DNA of 64,000 bases from Candidatus Kuenenia stuttgartensis. GTDB taxonomy: Bacteria > Planctomycetota > UBA11346. The notes below the pieces were generated by a model. It worked only from the letters and a program-made list of their open reading frames with translations. It was not told where the DNA came from and searched no databases. The position numbers and the translations under genes are program-made. Each line of letters opens with the position of its first letter. The first letter of the stretch is position 1. Location: positions 1-64,000 of the forward strand of contig CAMCMZ010000006.1 of assembly GCA_945876185.1 (NCBI GenBank). Direction: 5' to 3'. Positions 50,001-55,970 of the stretch are shown here, one piece after another.

Positions 50001-50292
50001 AGGGAATGACCGGTTGCGCTTCGGCGCCGGCATCACCCTGGACAGTCTGGTCCTGGATCTGGATGGGCCGAACCGCACCGAGGTCATCATCAATGCCCAG
50101 AACCGGGTGATCCTCAACAAGACCGGCGCAAATTCCGTCGAAACGATCCAGTTCGCCAACCGCAGCCAGATCGACGTGGCCAGATTGGTCCAGGCCATGG
50201 GCGCGTTTGCGGATCCGGGAACCGGGGTGGTCAGCCTCAACAGCGGGTCGGCCAGACAGGCAGCAGAACGGCTGCTGGTGGCGGCGACCTGA
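44092..50292 (+). CDS. Giant (2066-residue) repeat protein, probable type I secretion cargo
   Basis: No Sec signal is present. Residues 1-400 are a mixed globular part. Residues about 570-800 hold Gly-rich hydrophobic stretches (TLGAILGGLSD, IAGGIAAGIGIIGSLIGG, VGNFVAAILL) like the membrane-active segments of pore-forming RTX proteins. Residues about 850-945 have two EF-hand-like FG-GAP/VCBS-type loops (DVTGDGITDLVWFD, DRNEDGFVDIVVD). From residue 1054, 19 repeats of about 41 residues follow the pattern F-x-x-x-x-Y-[LV]-A-x-x-PD-L...G...A..H(Y/W)...G..E.R, in blocks of 10 and 9. They are separated by an RTX-like segment (YGGGGADVYVL). The C-terminus has GAGNDNLDF and DAGGNDRLRFG, near-RTX nonapeptides. 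AGGA precedes the ATG. Its neighbours supply a complete type I exporter. Confidence 0.85.
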   Translation: MPTINATYVEMAAKSTQAIELKTSPKDLAKALAEAGVGNQGWAKKLVSQIDVLQKAGCGNVTISFPLNGDITKLSISMQVEWDNGTSLQLSTKPMALGSGWTVAAGYKVKDPTGNGSMGVAVKRENIDWTAAKQMFDQVKADPFKVQTYSNVLRPEVGDQFLRAEVSGKVKLDGLTDPVALGAINGLGQGSTAWGKAVKFLANASTVELKSATAAKISRASVENGSFTNGQDQAVAVSDGAVLIGRKNGAGFVTGGNVVSSAFNSALANLPASNVSNPARYTTATTLRNLVAFTTRDDLAAVNFGLNRVLGANVRQQLDKGTSVWSLSSLAQGKNGGESSLALANEFNRIAREYGYLTSLTGEQLYGGLKVRNPSAEETLYYKTYIHNTDQAMRMLHDLKYRLPQAEYKEIVGRLANQQGLNFGDPDLEAINQQKYGGRWAPNRDTAVNDLMGTAAKSTTIRDWNVEVLVNGRWVNFAHPSPNGTTQQYDPRGNPLMKLISSERGEVLVANGISDSPSDLFQALRPETKEDHWQVISENGVSYYEDVSTGKRIKLGKNIEISRGENTFTNTLGAILGGLSDPTIRTTVSTISGIEQIANSLSVQKNSGWVELADGVVGREFSGTVTDTGGVLRGIGTILGGINNPTISKLGAVVSATGEIINVLKPLDGSNVQLATPKAGFIALGALGTVIGGDTGKVISAVAGLGNTAIDVYNKVNAADAAARISLGSGIAGGIAAGIGIIGSLIGGRTGQVISLVGNFVAAILLSNPTTAILGLFVGVAQMLSRPAPHTYLRTVTKSYLNNNDTPDEIQRDGWNRIKVKLDGRGDFRQVLDLSGKFGSTNLTNQDRYIDVTGDGITDLVWFDEGMKGAAVWTGDGNGGFSSRQMFADFNTPGWRGNVSYTDRTNERNPRTVNIQAPRLYRYAPERVSFADRNEDGFVDIVVDLTEFRKTTSDKAKWSEFVRRNGDYFFPNTNLDFTTKQIEAIRPNLTSDTYVVLNSADGLGHFLPAIEASKVVKVVRVTPAAQLQNSLVTALGGLSADSLKDLGISRDAGFNPYAYLASYPDLYARVGLDEVAAARDFLDNGLRNGRGITFNAMEYLAANNDLIDRFGTDAVAAAKHWLQYGKAENRSRTFNAYAYIASYVDLIEAFGADREAGIDHYVEFGRRENRSITFDALAYVASYPDLIPSIGTDEVKAAKHYLEKGLLENRWVSFNPFAYLVSQPDLARSFGTDARRATLHFIQSGYNEGRRVTFDGLAYLATYADLARFGTDAWAGAKHFLTDGSREGRTITFNPYAYLASQPDVLLAKGIDANAASQHYIKYGRSEGRQTTFDARLYLASNPDLVKSAIRLDQAAAAKHWLESGSIEGRSPDSFNAFAYLASNPDLIASLGVNAANATTHWLTHGIPENRKITFDPLAYVAANDDLAGQDARTAALHWLNHGRFENRSTAPTQYATGRTLLGFTGNQWIYGGGGADVYVLSAATGQDQVVDAGGVDSVYLAPGTRLDQIRLERSPEGLRISAIDGGRTGSIFIANRTGFLGTNSIEKIRVGTTDLDLDQLFEAYQPLMRDDGSIALGDFNPWGYLASHRDVGNDPVKAIAHWIQFGQREGRQITFNAYGYLASHADVASSTGNDPMAAARHYVLNGRAEGQGITFDVLGYLASYRDLALAMGTDAAAGNRHYVTIGRGEGRQITFDHLQYVAANPDLIPVIGNDRARAVDHYLRNGARENRITSFNGLAYVAVNPDLIPSIGVNQSKAAEHYNRHGKAENRRTSGFDTLGYVASNPDLIPSIGVDVNRALTHWIQSGHRENRVTTTFSGLAYVAVNPDLIPTIGTNLAKAAEHYITNGRRENRRTSGFDTLGYVASNPDLIPSIGLDVNKALTHWIQYGKQENRVTTRFVAEDYLTANPDLARTGIISPVAAATHFIRSGATERRATTPIAAVARNLGAGNDNLDFNIGSGALSVTDAGGNDRLRFGAGITLDSLVLDLDGPNRTEVIINAQNRVILNKTGANSVETIQFANRSQIDVARLVQAMGAFADPGTGVVSLNSGSARQAAERLLVAAT
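47251..48450 (+). repeat. First repeat block (10 units) in the giant gene
   Basis: Ten tandem coding units of about 120 bp each start with Phe codons from 47251. Examples are FNPYAYLASYPDLYARVG, FDALAYVASYPDLIPSIG and FDPLAYVAANDDLAG, each followed by A..H(Y/W)...G..E.R. Related units are known in alphaproteobacterial RTX-type proteins and in some glycosyltransferases as the PDV...G.DP..HY...G..EGR unit. Confidence 0.9.
48829..49911 (+). repeat. Second repeat block (9 units) with recent two-unit duplication
   Basis: Nine further units begin at 48829. Units 15-16 (49297-49542) and 17-18 (49543-49788) are each exactly 246 bp and nearly identical (AYVAVNPDLIP.IG... then SGFDTLGYVASNPDLIPSIG), indicating a recent duplication of a two-repeat block. 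Confidence 0.9.
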
Positions 50293-50396
50293 CCTGGGGG
50301 CCAGGGGCGGACCAATGCGACCACGGCATGGTCCGACGCATGGGAAAATCACCAGGAAGTTTCTCTCAGTCTAAGACGGAACCGATCCACTTGAAG

Positions 50397-50704
50397 ATCA
50401 CCGTGTTCAACGGGCTGAACTATCTGGCCTCGTACGCCGACCTGGCCAGCCTGGGCAAGGATCCCGCCAAGAACGAGGGGCGCACCATCCGCTTCGCGCC
50501 GCTGACCTATCAGAGCCTCAATCCCGATCTCAATGCCTGGGCAGCGACCAGGCGGCCCTGACCCAGCATTGGCTGAAATACGGCCGTCTGGAAGGCCGCC
50601 GGGCCATGCTGGTCACCGGCGGCAGCGGCAATGACAACTATGGACTCAACAACCTGACCACCGGCATCCGCGACAGCGGCGGTCGCGACACCACCGGCCT
50701 CGTA
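50397..50704 (+). pseudogene. Decayed 3' fragment of a second giant repeat protein
   Basis: The first frame reads VFNGLNYLASYADLASLGKD, then a damaged unit (LNPDLNAWA). A one-base shift at about 50540 restores GSDQAALTQHWLKYGRLEGR, followed by near-RTX VTGGSGNDNYGLNN and RDSGGRDTTG. The unit structure matches the neighbouring gene, but spacing is lost and no start exists. It is the tail of a second cargo gene, truncated at both ends and frameshifted. Confidence 0.8.
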
Positions 50705-50844
50705 GTGGTCGGTGACAGCCTCGGTTCCGGCCGGGGCGAGCAGTACATGCGCGAACCTGCGGCCGGCTGCGTCGGCACCCTGGGCGCGAGGCCGAGCATG
50801 CCACGGCGCAACGCCGTGCAGCGCACCTGCTGACGCGAGGCTGA
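50705..50844 (+). pseudogene. Remnant of the 3' end of a waaA-like gene
   Basis: It reads VVGDSLGSGRGEQYMREPAA, matching WaaA VVGGSLGSGRGGQNMLEPAA (53578-53640) in protein and largely in DNA. After an internal deletion a second frame gives ATAQRRAAHLLTRG and a stop, resembling the WaaA end (ATARAVAAVARTLAR). It is fused directly to the decayed repeat gene in the same orientation as the intact waaA. Confidence 0.65.
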
Positions 50845-50866
50845 TCGGCGCTGCGCGCGCGACCCG

Positions 50867-51697
50867 TCAGGTCAATCCGACCCCGCGAATGGTGCCGTCC
50901 AGCAGGGGCTCCTGGCTGATTTCGGCAAGGAATTTAGCGAACTCCTCGTCTTTTGCTGCGACCTGATGCCTGGCTTCGGGATACGCCTGGCTTTGAACCT
51001 CTTGGTGATACGCGGCGAAGGCGTCCTTCATCAGACCGCTCAAGCGATCCAGCTCGGGCTTGAGGTCGACGTAGCGCTTCGCATGGCGCGGGACGTGGCC
51101 GGGATTTGTTCCCAGGACGTCTTCCGAAAACAGGTACTGGGCATCGCAACCGGCGCCGCTGCCCATGGAGATCACGCACAGGCTGGTGCGCTTGCTGATC
51201 TCGGCCGCGACCTGGTGCGGCACGACCTCCATCTCGATCCCGAAGGCTCCGGCCTCCTCATAGGCTTTGACGTGCTGCCAGACCGCCTTCGCCTCGTGGG
51301 CCGTTTTGCCGATGGCGCGCGGACCGCCGATCCAGTTCTTGCGGTAGGGCACGAAGCCGACGTGACCGATCACCGGGATGCGGGCGTCGGCCATGGTGCG
51401 GATGCGCTCCATCGAATGGCAACCGACATAGATCGCATCGGCGCCCTGATCCATCGCGGCATAGGCGACATTCAGGGCTGCCTCGTTGCTGAGCGACATG
51501 CGGCCGGACGGGGCGATGATCAGGAACACGTCGGGGGCCGCGGCGCGCACCGTCTTGGCCGCCTCGGTGGTGGTGACCAGCATGTCGATGCCGGCGGCGT
51601 TGGCGGCGGCGGCCTCGCGCGCATCGGCGGTGAACAACTCGCTGAGCTGACGCTTGCCCTTGAGCTTGCGGATCTCGTAGACGGTGAGCTTGGGCAC
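50867..51697 (-). CDS. PanB-like ketopantoate hydroxymethyltransferase family protein
   Basis: This encodes 276 residues in the PEP-mutase/PanB TIM-barrel superfamily. PanB-like features are the N-terminal KLKGKRQLSELFTADAREAA, VIGHVGFVPYRKNWIGG (PanB GHIGL.PQ region) and FGIEMEVVPHQVAAEISKRT followed by ISMGSGAGCDAQYLFSEDVL (PanB E.VP..L...IT...IGIGAG...DGQ.LV..D.LG). Several canonical residues differ, so the substrate could be another 2-oxoacid. The start is GTG with CCGGAG nine bases upstream. It is divergent from a CoaC-like gene, which supports a link to pantothenate/CoA. Confidence 0.72.
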   Translation of the reverse strand: MPKLTVYEIRKLKGKRQLSELFTADAREAAAANAAGIDMLVTTTEAAKTVRAAAPDVFLIIAPSGRMSLSNEAALNVAYAAMDQGADAIYVGCHSMERIRTMADARIPVIGHVGFVPYRKNWIGGPRAIGKTAHEAKAVWQHVKAYEEAGAFGIEMEVVPHQVAAEISKRTSLCVISMGSGAGCDAQYLFSEDVLGTNPGHVPRHAKRYVDLKPELDRLSGLMKDAFAAYHQEVQSQAYPEARHQVAAKDEEFAKFLAEISQEPLLDGTIRGVGLT

Positions 51698-51800
51698 GGC
51701 GGACTCCGGTTAGTGGTGGGAAGGGCCGAAGCTAGGGGCCGATCCACGCCTGCCCATCCGCGATCCTGCGTCCCTTGCGCACGACGGGCAGTCGCATGGA

Positions 51801-51840
51801 AACGGCCTGTGGCTCGGTTCAAACCGGGCCACATGCCGTT
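51801..51840. other. Perfect-ended hairpin in the panB/coaC intergenic region
   Basis: AACGGC and GCCGTT flank an inner stem GGCTCGGTT/AACCGGGCC with a two-base loop. It lies between the divergent starts, about 105 bp from each. It may be a regulator site or mRNA leader structure; nothing else was seen in 51698-51943. Confidence 0.4.
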
Positions 51841-51943
51841 GTCGTAGCGTTACGAGCGGATGCTGCGCCTTTTGGTGGTTGATCCCCACAGGTCTTGAAA
51901 TGACGGCGCTGGCGCGTCCTGGCCAGGTGCGGATGCTGCCACC

Positions 51944-52462
51944 ATGAAGCTCATCCTCGGCATCACCGGTGGGATCGCGGCCTACAAGGCGCCGGAGCTG
52001 GTCCGCCGGCTGCGTCAGCGCGGGCATGAGGTCCGCTGCGTCCTGACCGCCAACGGCGCTCGTCTGGTCGCGGCCGATGCCCTGGCCGCCGTGTCCAGCC
52101 AGCCGGTGCTGACGACGATGTGGCCGGACGACGGCGCCATGCCGCACATCGACGTGGCGCGCTGGGCTGACGGCCTGGTGGTGGCGCCGCTCACCGCTGA
52201 TGCGGCGGCGCGCTTCGCCCATGGCTTCGCCGATGATCTGTTGTCGACGCTGCTGCTGGCGTTCGAACCCGACAAAACCGTGTGGCTCTGCCCGGCAATG
52301 AACACCGTGATGTGGAACAAAGCGGTGGTGCAGGCCAACCTGGGCACCCTGCGCGACCACGGCTATCGCATCCTGGGGCCGGTGGCGGGCGAACTGGCCT
52401 GCGGCGAGACCGGCATCGGTGCGATGCTCGCACCGGAGCTGATCGCGGAGGCCATCGGGTAG
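51944..52462 (+). CDS. coaC: Phosphopantothenoylcysteine decarboxylase domain protein (CoaC-like flavoprotein)
   Basis: This encodes 172 residues. It is a homo-oligomeric flavin-dependent Cys decarboxylase in coenzyme A synthesis. The N-terminal GITGGIAAYKAPELVRRLR binds FMN, His in PHIDVARWADG is the active-site His, and PAMNTVMW and GELACGETGIGAM are the substrate-clamp motifs. It contains only the CoaC half; the CoaB (synthetase) domain normally fused in bacteria is missing and must be encoded elsewhere. The next gene, waaA, begins at its stop codon. Confidence 0.9.
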   Translation: MKLILGITGGIAAYKAPELVRRLRQRGHEVRCVLTANGARLVAADALAAVSSQPVLTTMWPDDGAMPHIDVARWADGLVVAPLTADAAARFAHGFADDLLSTLLLAFEPDKTVWLCPAMNTVMWNKAVVQANLGTLRDHGYRILGPVAGELACGETGIGAMLAPELIAEAIG

Positions 52463-53878
52463 GTGCGCGGATCCGGCGCATCCATGCGTGCCACCGCCGT
52501 GTGGCGTCTGGCCTTTTGGTCGCTTGCGGTGGCCGCGCTCAGTCCGCTCATCGCGCTCTGGCTCACGCACCGGCTCTTCATCAAGCGCAAGCCGATGGTC
52601 ATGCTGTGGGCGAAATTGACCGGATGCGGCCAAGTCTACGCCCCCGGCAGCATCCTGGTGCACGGGGTCAGCCTGGGCGAGGTCAACCTGATGCGGCCGC
52701 TGATCCCGGCGCTGGAAGCTGCCACCGGATCACGCTGCCTGCCGACTACATCCACCGCCACCGGTTGGGAACAACTCGGCAAACTGTTTGCCGCGCAAGC
52801 GCGTGATGTTCCCGCGCAAGCGCGTGATGTTCCCGCGCAAGCGCGTGATGTTCCCACGCAAGCGCGTGATATTCCCGCGCAAGCGCGTGATGTCCCTGAC
52901 CGCCCGCGCGAGGCGCTGCCGATCGACCTGCCGTGGGCGGTTGCGCGGTTTCTCGACCGCACCCGGCCGCGCGCCCTGGTGTTGCTGGAACTGGAAGTCT
53001 GGCCGGTGCTGCTCACCGCCTGCGCGGCGCGCGGCATCCCGGTCCTGCTGGTCAATGCCCGCGTCAGCGAGGCGAGCTTCCGCCAATACCGCCGCGCCGC
53101 GCCGCTCTTCCGCCCACTGTTTGCCAAACTCGACCTCGCCCTGGCGCAAAACGGCACCTGGGGCGCGCGCCTGCGTGCGCTCGGCGTGCCGCCGGACCGG
53201 GTGCAGGTCAGCGGTTCGATGAAGGCTGACATGGTGCGTGTCGCCAGCCCCGAGGCAGCTGCGACAGAGGCTGCGCGCCTGGGCCTCGACCGTCGGCCGC
53301 TGCTGCTGATCGCCTCGACCAGTGAGAGTGAAGAGGAGCGGATCCTGGAGGGAAACCTCGTCGCCTGGGCCGCACGCGGCTGGCAGATTGTGGTCTGCGC
53401 CCGCCATCCCGAACGCGGCGCGGCGCTCGCTGAACTCGCGTCGACGCTCGGTGGCACCGCTACGCAGAGCAGCCAAGGCGGCCGTCTACCGGCCGGGCCA
53501 GGCTACGTCGTGGTCGACGAGATCGGCCGCCTCGGGGCGCTCTATGGCTGGTGCGCCGCGACCGGCGGCATCGCCGTGGTCGGTGGCAGCCTCGGTTCTG
53601 GACGCGGCGGCCAGAACATGCTCGAACCCGCCGCCGCCGGCTGCTGCACCGTGGTCGGCTGGGACACCCGCAACTTCCCCGACGCGATGGCCCTGCTGCG
53701 CGGCACCAGAGGCGTGGTTGAACTCGCGCAGGACGGGATCGCCACCGGGCTGGAGGAGCTGAGCACCGACCCCAATCGCCGAGCTGCCGTGGGTGTGGGC
53801 GGGAAAGCCGCCTGGATCGCCGGCCAGGGTGCAACGGCGCGGGCGGTGGCGGCGGTGGCACGCACGCTCGCACGCTGA
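52463..53878 (+). CDS. waaA: 3-deoxy-D-manno-octulosonic acid (Kdo) transferase WaaA
   Basis: This encodes 471 residues from GTG at 52463 (or 464 from ATG at 52484). It is a GT-B glycosyltransferase that adds Kdo to lipid A at the inner membrane. An N-terminal membrane helix is followed by HGVSLGEVNLMRPLIPALE with the catalytic Glu, then TTSTATGWEQL, ELEVWPVLL, NARVSEASFRQYRR, GSMKADM and the Kdo/CMP-binding GSLGSGRGGQNMLEPAAAG. An in-frame array of five heptapeptides (AQARDVP type) interrupts the N-domain between TGWEQLGKLFA and LPIDLPWAV, where other WaaA proteins have a short loop. The gene is otherwise intact. Confidence 0.93.
   Translation: MRGSGASMRATAVWRLAFWSLAVAALSPLIALWLTHRLFIKRKPMVMLWAKLTGCGQVYAPGSILVHGVSLGEVNLMRPLIPALEAATGSRCLPTTSTATGWEQLGKLFAAQARDVPAQARDVPAQARDVPTQARDIPAQARDVPDRPREALPIDLPWAVARFLDRTRPRALVLLELEVWPVLLTACAARGIPVLLVNARVSEASFRQYRRAAPLFRPLFAKLDLALAQNGTWGARLRALGVPPDRVQVSGSMKADMVRVASPEAAATEAARLGLDRRPLLLIASTSESEEERILEGNLVAWAARGWQIVVCARHPERGAALAELASTLGGTATQSSQGGRLPAGPGYVVVDEIGRLGALYGWCAATGGIAVVGGSLGSGRGGQNMLEPAAAGCCTVVGWDTRNFPDAMALLRGTRGVVELAQDGIATGLEELSTDPNRRAAVGVGGKAAWIAGQGATARAVAAVARTLAR
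52793..52897 (+). repeat. 21-bp tandem repeat inside waaA
   Basis: Five units of GCGCAAGCGCGTGATGTTCCC type, 21 bp each, start at 52793, 52814, 52835, 52856 and 52877 with one to three substitutions in the last two. Each encodes AQARDVP or a variant (TQARDIP). The multiple of three keeps the frame, so unit number can change without killing the enzyme. Confidence 0.95.
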
Positions 53879-53907
53879 TCGCCGCTCAGATCGCAGATAG
53901 CATCGAA

Positions 53908-54723
53908 TCAGGCCGCCAGGATCACGATCGCCGTCAGCACATCTTCCGGTCTGGTACCGACCACCAGCGCGAGTTGCATGCCGATGGTCGCCAACAACGG
54001 GGCGGCACTGGATTCCTTGCCGGCCATTCCGTCGGCCACGGCGGACAGCAGACGTTCGGCATGGGCGTAGACGAAGGTTTCCGGTTCGTCCACGACCTGG
54101 TCGATTGGCGGCGCGGTGACCAGATTGTACCAGAAGGACGAGAACAAAGCGGCACGAACACCCGGGGCGAGGGTGGCGCGACGACGCATCTCGACGACCA
54201 GATCGACCCGCCCTTGATGATCGGGAATCAGCGCAACGGCCTGACGCAGGAGTCCGTTCGCCAACCGGCCATAAGCATCGTGGGCGATCTCACCACGATG
54301 GATGCCCTGCTCAGCCAACCATTCCCCGACCACCCGGGGCGGACGCGTCTCGATGTCCGGACAGATCCCGTAACAGCCATGCTGCGCACCCGGATGGTGG
54401 TAGATGGCGCGACCATCGATCAGGCGCCGGCCGAGGGGATACATCCGGCACGCAAGCGGCCGGGCCGCATGGACGGTGCAGCCCACGCCATCGCGGAACA
54501 GGCCACACCCGATCAGGCCTCGATGGTCCAAAGCGCCGTCGGCGAGCAGAAAGGTCGCGCCGTCGGTGGTATGGCGGTCACGGAAAGCGATCACCGGCAT
54601 CCCTTTCGCCCGCGCCAGACAGGCGATCTCCCACGGTGTCACCTGGATGCGGTGGCCATGGCAACAGCCGCCGCCGCGCACGCAATCAAGGTGCAGTTCA
54701 GCGGTCAGGGCGAGGTCATCCAT
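53908..54723 (-). CDS. YkgJ-family cysteine cluster protein
   Basis: This encodes 271 residues. The YkgJ-type Cys cluster (putative Zn/Fe-S binding) is seen as CVRGGGCCHG near residue 14, GLIGCGLFRDGVGCTVHAAR and PLACRMYPLG about residues 70-100, and HGCYGICPDI about 115. The C-terminal 140 residues are helical and unassigned. The family function is unknown. It converges on waaA with 29 bp between the stops and no terminator visible there. Confidence 0.82.
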   Translation of the reverse strand: MDDLALTAELHLDCVRGGGCCHGHRIQVTPWEIACLARAKGMPVIAFRDRHTTDGATFLLADGALDHRGLIGCGLFRDGVGCTVHAARPLACRMYPLGRRLIDGRAIYHHPGAQHGCYGICPDIETRPPRVVGEWLAEQGIHRGEIAHDAYGRLANGLLRQAVALIPDHQGRVDLVVEMRRRATLAPGVRAALFSSFWYNLVTAPPIDQVVDEPETFVYAHAERLLSAVADGMAGKESSAAPLLATIGMQLALVVGTRPEDVLTAIVILAA

Positions 54724-54820
54724 GGCGGACTCCAGCGCCTGGGAACAAGGAATGCAAGCGCAGCCTGAGGTTTCTCATTGGCGAGATCGGCCAGTTCCAT
54801 GCTCTGCCCTCGCCCTCTGC

Positions 54821-54855
54821 AAAAAGGCCGGCGCGGACCCAGGTCCACGCCGGCC
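54821..54855 (-). terminator. Strong intrinsic terminator of the small secreted protein gene
   Basis: On the - strand GGCCGGCGTGGAC, a short loop and GTCCGCGCCGGCC form a 13-bp stem with one G:T pair, followed directly by TTTTT. It is about 50 bp after the stop at 54907. A second perfect hairpin (CCGGCCGTC/GACGGCCGG, 54868-54889) precedes it. Confidence 0.85.
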
Positions 54856-54906
54856 AAGTAGCCATTGCCGGCCGTCTGACGACGGCCGGAACCGGATACG
54901 GTCGAA

Positions 54907-55242
54907 TCAGTGATCGGTCTTCTTGGGGGCCTTGCCGGACACGACCTTGGTGGCGACGTCGGCAACCACAGTGACCTTGACCTTCAGCTCGGCCTTGAGG
55001 TCGGCGAGAGCCTTCTTCTCACCGTTGATGACGACTTCGGTCTTGTCGTCGGTCTTGATGGTCTGCTCGGCATCCTTGACCTTGATGACCAGCTTGTTGT
55101 CGGCGTAGGAGACGACGACGCCGCTGATGGGCTTGGCAGCGTGGTCGGCAGCCGGGGCAGCGCCTTCCTGGGCGAAGACGGTGGGGGTGCCGACGACGGC
55201 GAAACCGGCGACGGCGAGGATGGCGAGCAGGGTACGGGACAT
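54907..55242 (-). CDS. Small secreted hypothetical protein
   Basis: This encodes 111 residues. A signal peptide (MSRTLLAILAVAGFAVVGTP, cleavage after FAQ) is followed by a compact beta/Lys-rich domain (ISGVVVSYADNKLVIKVKDA, EVVINGEKKALADLKAELKV). This is an OB- or SH3-like pattern reminiscent of DUF5666-type small periplasmic proteins. AGGAG eight bases before the ATG at 55242 fixes the start; the longer frame is not conserved-looking. It is a monocistronic gene with its own strong terminator, suggesting high expression. Confidence 0.72.
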   Translation of the reverse strand: MSRTLLAILAVAGFAVVGTPTVFAQEGAAPAADHAAKPISGVVVSYADNKLVIKVKDAEQTIKTDDKTEVVINGEKKALADLKAELKVKVTVVADVATKVVSGKAPKKTDH

Positions 55243-55454
55243 GAGAGCTCCTGGGCCGCGGTGCGGCTGGATGGGGGTGGTGCTAACAAGGCGGGGCAGC
55301 CTGCCCAAGGTTACCAATAAATCCACCAGACTCTCGCACCCGGTTTTGTCTCAGCCTTGCCGCCGCTGGCAATGATGCGAATCGCAGCCATCGCTGGGAG
55401 GAATCCGCCCAAGCCCCCTCCGTCCTCCATCCTCCAACGCACCACCTGCGGCCG

Positions 55455-55928
55455 TCACATCAGGGCAAGATCGGTGCCGAGGAACGAGCGTTCGCAGTAG
55501 CAGCAACGCACACGCAGCGGTTCGCGCCCGACCACCGCCAGCCGGGAGGACCAGCGTTCGTGGTTGGTGACGCAGTTGGGGTTGGCGCAGCGGGCGACGT
55601 CGGTGAATTCGGCCGGCACCTCGACCGGTAGCTTCCGGAGCACCTGATAATCGTGGATGATCGACACCGTGGCCCCGGGGGCGAGCAGGGCGAGGCACGA
55701 CGCGGCGTGGGCGCTGATCTCGCGCCCGGCGATCTTCACCACGCCTTTGCGCCCCATGCGCGACGAACGCAGGTTCGCCCCGATGAAGAGCTGGTCCCCG
55801 GATCCGGCGAGCATGGCCGCGACCTTGAGCGTCACGGCGGTGGGGATGTGGTCGATCACCGATCCATTGGAGATCGCCTCGACCTGGCGGATGCGGCTGC
55901 CCGAGGTGGTGGGTGGATCCTGGCTCAT
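55455..55928 (-). CDS. pyrI: Aspartate carbamoyltransferase regulatory subunit PyrI
   Basis: This encodes 157 residues. PyrI binds CTP/ATP and allosterically controls PyrB in the first pyrimidine-specific step. The N-terminal effector domain (RQVEAISNGSVIDHIPTAVT) matches the E. coli V.AI..GTVIDHIPA pattern. The C-terminal zinc domain has all four Cys (CANPNC and CCYC). The start at 55928 is the third of three identical ATGs 17 bp apart. It lies downstream of pyrB in the usual order. Confidence 0.95.
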   Translation of the reverse strand: MSQDPPTTSGSRIRQVEAISNGSVIDHIPTAVTLKVAAMLAGSGDQLFIGANLRSSRMGRKGVVKIAGREISAHAASCLALLAPGATVSIIHDYQVLRKLPVEVPAEFTDVARCANPNCVTNHERWSSRLAVVGREPLRVRCCYCERSFLGTDLALM

Positions 55929-55970
55929 GGCTGTCTCTGGCTCATGGCTGTCTCTGGCTCATGGCTGTCT
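55926..55970 (-). repeat. 17-bp tandem repeat creating stop-start overlaps between pyrB and pyrI
   Basis: ATGAGCCAGAGACAGCC-type units start at 55962, 55945 and 55928 on the - strand. The pyrB stop overlaps the first ATG (ATGA). That ATG opens a six-residue mini-ORF (MSQRQP) whose stop overlaps the second ATG, which opens the same mini-ORF again. Its stop overlaps the pyrI ATG. Confidence 0.9.

Noticed and set aside
52793-52897. Possible CRISPR array
   Set aside because: The 21-bp units are directly adjacent without spacers and lie in frame within waaA; there are no cas genes.
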